A DNA stretch of 64,000 nucleotides from Paracyclopina nana (taxonomy: Eukaryota > Arthropoda > Copepoda > Cyclopoida > Cyclopettidae): contig JAGUCH010000002.1 of NCBI GenBank assembly GCA_019096065.1, forward strand, positions 10,738,501 to 10,802,500, in the 5' to 3' direction. Shown here piece by piece: positions 19,928 to 28,800 of this stretch (within the stretch, counting starts at the first letter, position 1; each line of letters starts with the position of its first letter). The notes beneath the pieces were generated by a model. That model was given only the letters and a program-made list of their open reading frames with translations, was not told where the DNA came from and searched no databases. The translations under genes were made by a program, and so were the position numbers.

Positions 19928-21329
19928 GGGTGCCATCTTTAAGCTAGACACATGTTGTACAGTTGGAATAAGTTAGACACCTTTTAGCATAGTCATTTTA
20001 GGTTAGACACATTTTTCATGACTATCATGTTTTAGCATAGACACCTTTTAGCATAGTTGGATTTTGTTATATATAGTCAAGATGTTTTAATTTTGACACA
20101 CTAGCATAGTACTTTTAGGTTAGACACATCTTAATAGCTGGCTTTAAGTTAGACACCTTTTGGCATAGCATTTTTTAAGTAGTCGCCATTTTTGTGACAG
20201 GAACATTTTAGGTTAGACACCTTTTGGTACAGAACTTATAGCTTAGACACACCAAGACGTTTTAGGTTAGACACCTTTTGGCATAGCACTATAGGAAAGG
20301 GGAACTGATGTGTTCGGACGTCAGTTCAGCTGTAGTGACGTCAGGACGCGCGAGCGTAGTTGACCCGTGCCTTATTGGTGTTACAAGAATGTACTTTAAT
20401 ATCAGGCCAAAAGTAGCCAAATTCATCAAACAATACTGCCACTTATATTGAGCAAGCACTTTTAAATGGTGCTTTGGCTTACCCGAAAGCCAGCCTTAAA
20501 GCCAGCCTTAAATTTCACTAAAAATTGGAATTTCAGACAATGTAAGGCTCAAAATATGGTCGAATAATAATAAAGTGTAGCATGCTAAAATCTTACCTTG
20601 CCAAATATAATCATGAGAAAAATTAGCTTAATACTGGCTTACGTCCCAACTTAGGCAGCAGAAAGACGTCCAAAAACTTACAAAATTAGTCGCTAGGCTA
20701 GATATGGGGTCTGTTTACTGTTTCCTATTAGATTAGACATGTGAAGACACCCCACTAGAAAAGTCCCTGATAATTCTTATTAAAAAAAACCATCATAAAG
20801 TATAATAATTCGAATTAATGTAAAAGAGCAATACTTGTTTTATTCAAAATGCAAACAATTTGTCTACTTTCTTGAATAAGGTCTTGTCACTCTGACGAAT
20901 TACTAATCACATCTTGGTGTGTCTAAGCTGATAGTACTATGCCAAAAGGTGTCTAACCTAAAACATCTTGGTGTGTCTAAGCTAAAAGTACTGTACCAAA
21001 AGGTGTCTAACCTAAAATGTCTTGATGTGTCTAAACTAAAAGTACTCTACCAAAAGGTGTCTAACATAAAACATACTAGTCACTAATTCGTGTCTACTCA
21101 AAGAGTACTGTGCCAAAAGGTGTCTATCATAAAGTATACCAGTCAATGAAATTTGTCTATGCTATAAGTGCTATGTCAAAAGGTGTCTATATTAAAATAT
21201 CTTGACTTTATAACAAAATCCAACTATGCCAAATGGTGTCTACACTAAAGCATAGACGCTGCCTAACCTAAAGTAACTTGGCGTGTCTAACTTAAAATTA
21301 CTTGACTTTCTAACATAAAAAGTTCACCC
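19928..21329. repeat. Word-array foldback element a (GTGTCTAACC word)
   Basis: Starts GGGTGCC, ends CACCC. Left arm: irregular copies of TTAGGTTAGACACCTTTTGG; right arm: the same word inverted (GTGTCTAACCTAAAA). Flanked by a homopolymer-rich duplication, CTTTTTTTC at left and CTTTTTTC at right, inside the 18306-21366 element. A smaller element (20293-20725) is inserted in its centre. Confidence 0.8.
20293..20725. mobile_element. AGGAAA-ended MITE, copy 1
   Basis: 433 bp, short inverted ends AGGAAA / TTTCC, flanked on both sides by TAT. About 90% similar by eye to 40389-40847. Contains GACGTCAGTTCAGCTGTAGT near its start. Non-coding. Confidence 0.85.
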
Positions 21330-21366
21330 CTTTTTTCGCTCCGTGCTCACACTCGCGGGTGATCCC

Positions 21367-22086
21367 TTAATCCGAGGCAGAGGACAGTGCAACTCTCATC
21401 TCATGCCTTGAAATATAAGAGTAGAAAATGACAATGCTAGAAAAAGCCACAAAAGATTTTCCATCACCTAAAGAGTGGACATGCATGCTATTTTGCTATC
21501 TCAGCGCGTAGATTGAAATGAAGCCACACTCGTCATTCTGTAACAACAGAGCAAAGATGAACGTACGCTTTGAACTACGCATACCCAATGCCCACTTGAA
21601 ACCACATGAATTAATAATAAGCAGATCTTTGTCTTAGGCTCTCGGTTTACCTACAAAATTACGGCCAAGTTTTAAGCAAAATTACGATGACATTTGCCAA
21701 TTTCAGGCGGGAACACACAAACTTTTAGACATTTTTCTTTGATATTGTACTACTAGCTATAGCATTAAGGTGAATTCAAAATATATTACAAAAAACCCTG
21801 CAGTTTAATCTGTTTAGCAAAAAGTCTGCTATTATTTCGGCCGTAATTTGAAGGTGAACCGGGCCTTGGATCATTTTGACCAGGCTGAATTTTGCAAAAT
21901 TGACTGAAGCTGGCTTGGATGAATTTGGCTAAGACATGTGCTTAGCTAACATCTTGAGCTCAGCCAAGATGATCTGTAGAGCTCAGCAGCCAATGGAAAT
22001 TAAATCTTTTTTAGCTGACCTATATAGCTGCACACTAGAGAAGAATGTAATTTAATAAGCTTAAAGATTATTTTAAAAATTGTGAT
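21367..22086. other. Left flank of the BEL element
   Basis: AT-rich intergenic DNA, no ORF of note and no repeat recognised elsewhere in the window. Confidence 0.5.
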
Positions 22087-22252
22087 TGTTTCGGATATTT
22101 GTAAGATCAAATATACGAGGAAAATATAAAGATGCATGAAATATATATGGATACGTGTGAAATCTTCAGTGGTTTATTGGGAACTGGCCGCTGACATTCT
22201 CAGCGGCTGATACATGAAATTTGTGCAGGGTTACCAGATAGTATTTTGTACA
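22087..22252 (-). repeat. BEL 3' LTR
   Basis: 166 bp, preceded on the minus strand by the purine-rich tract GAAGAGGAAGAGAAAT (22253-22268). Confidence 0.95.
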
Positions 22253-22268
22253 ATTTCTCTTCCTCTTC
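22253..22268 (-). other. BEL polypurine tract
   Basis: GAAGAGGAAGAGAAAT on the minus strand, abutting the 3' LTR. Confidence 0.75.
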
Positions 22269-25200
22269 AAATGGGATCGAAGGGTCCAATGTCGTAGTTG
22301 GTCTTCAGAGCCTGTCTCTCTTCTTCATTTGCATCCGCGAACACGACATAGCCATTCCCGTTTGTATCCACTTGGTATTGGGAGACGGAGGAGGAGGCCA
22401 ACAGGCGACTCGTGACGCGGCCTTTAGCAAAGGCTGCGCGGAACTCCTCGATGAGACAGATGAAAGGATGGTCGGCGTGATGATCCCTGTTGTGGCCCAG
22501 GAAAAAACATAACGTGCACCTTGTGCGCAATAGTGCACAGACGACATCCCTATGTCCGTCTGTTAGGCACAAATTGTATTTACATTGCAGGTCGGATCCT
22601 TTGATGTGGCAATTCTCGGTGAGGTGCTCTTCGTCGCCACAGTGCGCGCAGCAATGAGGGAAATATGCTCCTTCTCCAGCATGGAGCATTAAATATGCGC
22701 GCGCGTTGATTTCGTAGGGGTGGCTTTGGAACAGAAGCGTTAATTTTTGACGCGATTGAGTAGGAAGCGTGTCAAAGCACCGTTGCCATCTGCGAGCAGT
22801 CAGAAAACTTTGAACCCGCTCGTGTAGTTCTTCTACTGACATCCAGCTTGTGCTGTGGGAGAAAAATAAAGGCCATGCGCGATGTTTTTGGGGGCGCTGT
22901 TGCTCGTCCAGATAGTCATCCGTTTCGAACCAAGAACCAAACGGCCTCACTGTTCCTTGTGATACATTTGCCGGGTTTTTGAAAGGAATATCCAGCCCTA
23001 TCATCCGCAAACACAAGCAGTGCATGATTCTGATAATATCTGCGCCATTACCCATATCTTCGAGCGCTGCTGCTCGGATGGCCATACGACGCAACAGTTC
23101 AAAATGCACCGCTGCATCCCACACAAGTGATGCCCGCATTGGATTGGACCAGGCTGTGAAATTTGTGGCGAAGTTCCACTGATCAGCCACCGCCAAGTAT
23201 CGAGGGTCATGTGCAGTTTCTCTTGTCATTTGCTCCGCACGACGAAAAATATAGGGGAATTGGAGATTCAACGCCAAGAACTCAGTATCGTACTGCATAT
23301 TTTCAAACGCGGTGCCAGGTTGCGTGAATGCCATTAACGCGAGGTTGGAAGCTTCAACAAAATGACGCATCGTATATGCAGTCCCTGGAATGCTTCCTAC
23401 CCTGAACATGACATCGCGCGCATTTTGAGCGACTTTAATGATCGACGGGTCCTTGAACAAATTGCGTACGAATAGAGGAATATCCACCTCGCGCACAGTT
23501 TTCGTATCCCACCCAACGTGTATCATGACCGATTTATTATTTAGCGAGGAAATTACGAGGCCGTAAAACGCTTGATTCCACGCCGGTGTTTCGCGACGCA
23601 GACGGTCCATGAATCCGCAATGATGTTCGACGAGCTTGACAAAGGCAATGCCGAATTGTTGAATTTCATTCATGACCTGTGATTTAGCCATGAGATGATC
23701 GAATTGGGCCTTATTGACTGAGCTACGCCGGTTGTAATGCACAATTTGCGGAGGGCGCGCTACGTTGAATTCGCGAGGGCCGTTCGTGGGGGTTTGAACA
23801 CGCGCTGCCTGAACCGAGATAGTTGAGAACATTCGCTGATTATGCGTTTCGATGTCACTGACGCGTAAACCATTACCCGCGAGGGCGCACTCATTTACAG
23901 GGCAATCAGGGTCGCGCCGCTGGCCGATGAGATACCGAGCGTTGGCGATAGCGAGGACGCAATTCTGTTCAACAGGTTTTCCCCCACGCAATACTACATT
24001 TCTGTCGCGACGCAAAGATGACCGAACTGACCTGATTGATTCTTCGTCGCTGAATTTGTCGTGGCTGGCGGGGTGGAGTGACAAGATGTCCTCAATAGCC
24101 TGATCTTCAGGAATGTTGACTAATGGCATAGGTGTGCGTGGGCGTGTAAAGTCTGTTGCCGGACTTAATGAGCGAGCACGCCTTTCGGCCTTTTGCTGAG
24201 CCCTCTGCTCGCGAAGTAAAGTTCTCGGGGTCAATTGCGATGGACTTAGCCGACCCGATTGAGGGCCGAACTCCTTTTTCCTCAATCCAGTACGTGTTGG
24301 CGTCGAGATGTCAGGGGCGTCGTCCCGTGGAGGCTCGAAAACTGGCTGCTCTGCGGGAACTTCAGCGATTGCGCTCGCAATTGGAGGTGTCACTTCATCG
24401 ATGACTACATATTCCTCCTCCTCGATGATTATTCTGTCTGGTGCGTCTTCGTCGGAGGATTCCAGAACGACAACTCGATCCGGCTCAATCGCGGGGACAA
24501 ACCTAGAAGACTGACCAAACAGGACCTCCCCCGAATCTTCACCCGCAGCTTGAACTTTGATTTCACTAAATCCGGGAACGTCGATTCCGTGTGATTTGAA
24601 ATACGTTTGCATAGCTCGCGCGGCGTGTGACGGGATGACTACAAAATCGCCGGTGTCGGTGCTCGTGGAGGCTTCCGTGCATAAGTAGATTCGCGGCTGC
24701 GTTTCAGGGCGATTGACGAGGTTTTGTGTGACCCCAGTCCGCCTTTCACGCTTCGAAGGTTCGCGGGAAAGCTCGACATCAACGCCTGACGCTACTCTAG
24801 CCCCACCAGCTGATGGGGTTTTAATTTTTGCCATGGTATGCCGCGCGTATTCTTTAGAGGACTTGTTTGCACGCGCCTTTAAATGACCAAGATCGCGATA
24901 AGTGATGTCCGATAGCTTTTGCATCCAAATTTTTGCCTGGGCCGTGTTTTCCGCGGGTCCTAGCTCGGGGTCGCTTTTCTGAGTCATGCAGTAAATGAGC
25001 CACGCATCATTGAGACGAGGGTGGGCTAAAAGCATTGTTGTTCCTACTGACAAATTTTCGGCGAACAACATTACTCGCGAAAAGTTTGATTTTTGAGCGT
25101 CGGTTTTTTTGTTTTTTCTGCGCGAATGCTTGCGACGAGATTCAGGATCGCGGCCGTGATAGTAATAAATGTGGACCGAGCCCGCCAGGAAAACATTGGG

Positions 25201-25593
25201 CGACGAGTATACAGAGACGAATTTACCAGGATCGTTGCTGTCGAGAAGGTCGAGCAGCTCTTCATCGAAATATACCGATTCCACGCCGAATTTGTACTGA
25301 AGTCGTCGTCGTTCTTGTTCGATTTTCTGACTAATGGTGGCCTTGCTTCTTGGGCTTGGACTGCGAGGCGGGCTGGGGATTGGCCGAGATCGCTTGGCAG
25401 TGAGCCGTGGCCGTTTAGGTGATGCGGATTTTGAAGGCTTGGTCAGCGGCGGGTGTCGAAACGCGAAGGAGCAAATGTTTGGCTCCACCGGGTCCTGAGG
25501 ACGGTTTTCTTCGTCCACTGAGGTTGTCGACGTTGGGGATGACGACCGGGAGCCACTAGACGATGACGAGGCCGGGGATGATGCCCTCTTCAT
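22267..25593 (-). CDS. BEL extra ORF in env position (1108 aa), zinc knuckles, possible exonuclease-like fold
   Basis: ATG at 25593; the open frame extends upstream to 25710, next to a splice-acceptor-like TTAGCTTTGCAG. Not recognised as an envelope: no signal peptide, transmembrane span or fusion peptide seen. N-terminal 100 residues are Ser/Pro/Arg-rich (SPTSTTSVDEE, PPRSPSPRSK), followed by acidic disordered stretches. A folded middle (about 23080-23660) resembles DEDD 3'-5' exonucleases in outline: FKDPSIIKVAQNARD like exo II, and WSNPMRASLVWDAAVHFELL like exo III; the exo I acids are not evident. C-terminus: CAHCGDEEHLTENC, a canonical C-x2-C-x4-H-x4-C knuckle, then two more Cys/His groups. 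Suggests a nucleic-acid-binding accessory protein. The exonuclease comparison is inference. Confidence 0.75.
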   Translation of the reverse strand: MKRASSPASSSSSGSRSSSPTSTTSVDEENRPQDPVEPNICSFAFRHPPLTKPSKSASPKRPRLTAKRSRPIPSPPRSPSPRSKATISQKIEQERRRLQYKFGVESVYFDEELLDLLDSNDPGKFVSVYSSPNVFLAGSVHIYYYHGRDPESRRKHSRRKNKKTDAQKSNFSRVMLFAENLSVGTTMLLAHPRLNDAWLIYCMTQKSDPELGPAENTAQAKIWMQKLSDITYRDLGHLKARANKSSKEYARHTMAKIKTPSAGGARVASGVDVELSREPSKRERRTGVTQNLVNRPETQPRIYLCTEASTSTDTGDFVVIPSHAARAMQTYFKSHGIDVPGFSEIKVQAAGEDSGEVLFGQSSRFVPAIEPDRVVVLESSDEDAPDRIIIEEEEYVVIDEVTPPIASAIAEVPAEQPVFEPPRDDAPDISTPTRTGLRKKEFGPQSGRLSPSQLTPRTLLREQRAQQKAERRARSLSPATDFTRPRTPMPLVNIPEDQAIEDILSLHPASHDKFSDEESIRSVRSSLRRDRNVVLRGGKPVEQNCVLAIANARYLIGQRRDPDCPVNECALAGNGLRVSDIETHNQRMFSTISVQAARVQTPTNGPREFNVARPPQIVHYNRRSSVNKAQFDHLMAKSQVMNEIQQFGIAFVKLVEHHCGFMDRLRRETPAWNQAFYGLVISSLNNKSVMIHVGWDTKTVREVDIPLFVRNLFKDPSIIKVAQNARDVMFRVGSIPGTAYTMRHFVEASNLALMAFTQPGTAFENMQYDTEFLALNLQFPYIFRRAEQMTRETAHDPRYLAVADQWNFATNFTAWSNPMRASLVWDAAVHFELLRRMAIRAAALEDMGNGADIIRIMHCLCLRMIGLDIPFKNPANVSQGTVRPFGSWFETDDYLDEQQRPQKHRAWPLFFSHSTSWMSVEELHERVQSFLTARRWQRCFDTLPTQSRQKLTLLFQSHPYEINARAYLMLHAGEGAYFPHCCAHCGDEEHLTENCHIKGSDLQCKYNLCLTDGHRDVVCALLRTRCTLCFFLGHNRDHHADHPFICLIEEFRAAFAKGRVTSRLLASSSVSQYQVDTNGNGYVVFADANEEERQALKTNYDIGPFDPI

Positions 25594-25806
25594 GGCGATG
25601 ATGACGGATTTCCAATGATAACAATATTTGCGTACTGAACGCCGGCGATCGGAGGAACCGGATGTGAAGCTGACGGCATAACTTGACGAGAAAAGAACCC
25701 GGTTCTGCAAAGCTAATGTGATTACCGCGCTTAGCGCATCTTTTTTGCGATATCGCGCCGCCTCGCATGTAAGACGAGAACCGAGTCGCGGCGCGAAATT
25801 TAAACG

Positions 25807-28800
25807 TCATTCTATATTCATATTGAGGGGTACGACATTGGTGACTGCCTCGACAATGATTTTGTGGGAATTTTCTTTGCTCTTGTCAACGACTTTAATG
25901 CTTAGTGTCCTGTTGATTTTGTTTTTGTCCTCTTGAATGCCCACAATAACTCCCAATGGCCAGCTTGACCTGTGGCTGAAGGGACCGCGATCGCGAATGA
26001 GTACAACGTCGCCAATTTTCATGTTTTTCCTCAAGGTTCGCCATTTCGGCCTCGATGCCAGTTCATGGTACACTGATTGCATCCATTTTTGCCACAATTG
26101 GTTCTTGAAGTGCTTTACTTTGCGATATTGGTCCAACGTTGAAAGGGCACTGTTGTCGAACACGGGTGCATGTGTTTGAGGGCACATCAGAAACGAGTTT
26201 GGCGACACGACTTCGGCGGACTGATCCAAATCCTCAGGTACATAGGTTAAAGGCCTGGAGTTGATTATTTCCTCTGCTTGCGACAACGCCGCACGGAAGG
26301 TATCTTCGCGCCAAGTTTGGTTCAAATTTGCGGACAAATGCTTTTTAAATTGGCGGACAAAAATTTCCGCGAGTCCATTGAATTCCGGAGCAGATGCGGG
26401 CGAAAATGACCACTCAAACCCGAAAATGGGGCACGTTTGCTTTCTAGCTACCTCCCAATCAATTTTGCGCACCTTAGCCTTGTCGTTTGCGAAAATGAGA
26501 TTTGCAGCCCCGACAAAATTCGTTCCTTGATCCGAGCGAATATATTTCGGGTAACCTCGACGAGCTGTGAACCTCTGAAAAGAATTTACGAATGCATCTG
26601 TTGACAGATCATACGCGTCTTCAAAGTGGCACGCTTTTGTTTGTTGGCAAACAATGACCAGAACGTATCTGTGATCCTTTGCTTGGCCCCTTGGACGCGA
26701 GATTGAAAAAGGTCCGCAATAATCGATCGAAATATGGCTAAACGGTTGCAAGTCGATGCCATGGATTACCCTGTCGCCCATTTCTGGGTAGAGAGGAGTG
26801 CCACGTATCTTTTGGCAAGCAGAGCAACGACGGAAGATTTTGCGCAAAATTTGTCGCAACCTCGGCACGTAGAATTTTTGACGTACGATCAACGCGAACT
26901 GATTTTGTCCTACATCATGTCCAACACCGTGGTGCCAAAACTCCAGCAAGTTGTAGGTTAATTGATGGTCCTGAAACATGATTGGCCTTTTCACCCTTGT
27001 TGGTAGGTTGCTACTGTCTAGCCGGCCTCTCGCGTGGATAAGACAATCTTGACTGATGTACGCTGCTGATTTTTCCAACTCGCTGCCTTTTTTCCAATGG
27101 CCTTTCAATAACAAATGCTCCAAGTCCTTAGAAAAGCAGTTGGCCTGAACAATTCTTGAAATCATCCGTTTTGCGCATGCGAGATACGAAATGGGACGTT
27201 TCTTGCGATAAAGTGCTCTCAAAATCACGGACCATTTATGAATACCCAAATTGAGGTCGAATATCTCCCTTAACTGCAAAAGGTTTCTCGCAGCCTCCTT
27301 TTGATCTTCGTGCATGTCATAATTATCCGCCACCAGTGATCGATCAACCATTGTGCGAACAAGATTGGTGGCACGAGTAGCAACAAACACCGCATTATAT
27401 CCTTCAACTACGACGGCCTTGTTTTCGTCCAAGAGCTGAATATCCGGCCGCATAGATGACGGTTCTTCCTCACGCAAGATCTCCGGGCCATGTTCCCAAA
27501 GGCCATTGTGCAGAAGGGCTTCCAATGGTACTCCCTTTGTCGCGATATCCGCAGGATTCTCCTCAGACGACACATAATTCCACTGGTCTTGAGAAGTGAG
27601 TTCCAGCACTTCAAGTACACGGCGCGACACGAAAGGGATATCAATTGACATGGGCTTGAAGAACCATTTTAAAACAGTTGTGCTGTCAGACCAAAATCGA
27701 CGGACTGTAATGTTCAACTGCGCGCCTACATGCGTAGCTAGAATTGACCCCAAGTGCGCGGCGAGCAACTCTTTTTCCGGAATTGATTTTTGTCCCTTTT
27801 TACATAATTTCCGCTTGCACGTGACGAAAGTCACGGAAATCCCTGTGGGCAAAACTTCACGCACATAAATCACGGCCGAGTACATACGGGTGGAAGCATC
27901 CACAAAAACCTCCAAGCTTGCATCCGATGGATCTCCCTGGAAAATCTGACGCGGGAATTGACACCTGTCAACTTGAGTTAACTCATCAAGGAATTGACGC
28001 CACCTTTTGTAGAGGCTGTCTCCCGTAATCTTCTCGTCCCAATCCACAAGTCCATCGATGTTGCAAACGTCCTGGAGCAACAATCGGCCTTTAAGGGTTA
28101 CTGGCTCCAAGAATCCTGTTGGGTCGAAGCACAGGCCATTTGCCCTGAACACGTTGCGCTTAGTGAACACCTTGTCATCATCGCATATATTCGCTGCTTT
28201 AAAGGTTAACAGATCCACATCGGGCAACCAATAGCAGCCCAGAACCTTGGTGGGCAAAGAATTATCCCCTGGGGACAGAAGGTTTTTGTCGGTACGAGAT
28301 CGGAATGCGATGGAATTCGTGACTAGTTTACGCAATTGCAAGCCAGCCGATTCGCAAGCTTGACACAAATCGCGGAACAATTGTTCCAACACAACCTCGG
28401 AGGGGCGCGAGGGCAAAAGATCATCCATGTACAAAGACTGGCGCACAACCTCGATTAGATCCGGGCGATTTGTGTCGCGGAAGTGAGTGTTTAGACAAAA
28501 AAGCGTCGCGAAAGGAGCAGCCACGTTGCCGAAAGGCCACCTTGTGAATTCGTACGCTTGACCTTCGAAGAGAACGCGATGGTATTTTTGATCAGGCTTG
28601 CTTATGTGAAATTGCAAATACATGCGCGCAATATCTGCCGTAAACGCGTATTTATGCGAGCGGAACTGGAGCAATACATCCCGGATGTCATTTTGCAATT
28701 TAGGACCCGTAATGATCGTGTCATTTAATGATCGACGAGGTGAGCCGAATTTACGCGCACAGTCTGTGACTACTCGCAGTTTCATTGTAAGCGAGTCGTC

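Larger units (their letters stand above)
18306..21366. repeat. Foldback element with GGGATC ends, split by a later insertion
   Basis: Ends GGGATCGCCCGCGAGTG / CACTCGCGGGTGATCCC. A second inverted pair inside (18340-18600 against 19640-19918) makes most of 18306-19918 a long palindrome. The right arm is interrupted at 19919 by the array element 19928-21329 and resumes at about 21330. No coding sequence. Confidence 0.8.

Noticed and set aside
22267-25593. Envelope protein of an errantivirus-like element
   Set aside because: No signal peptide, transmembrane segment or furin-like site seen; zinc knuckles at the C-terminus argue against it.
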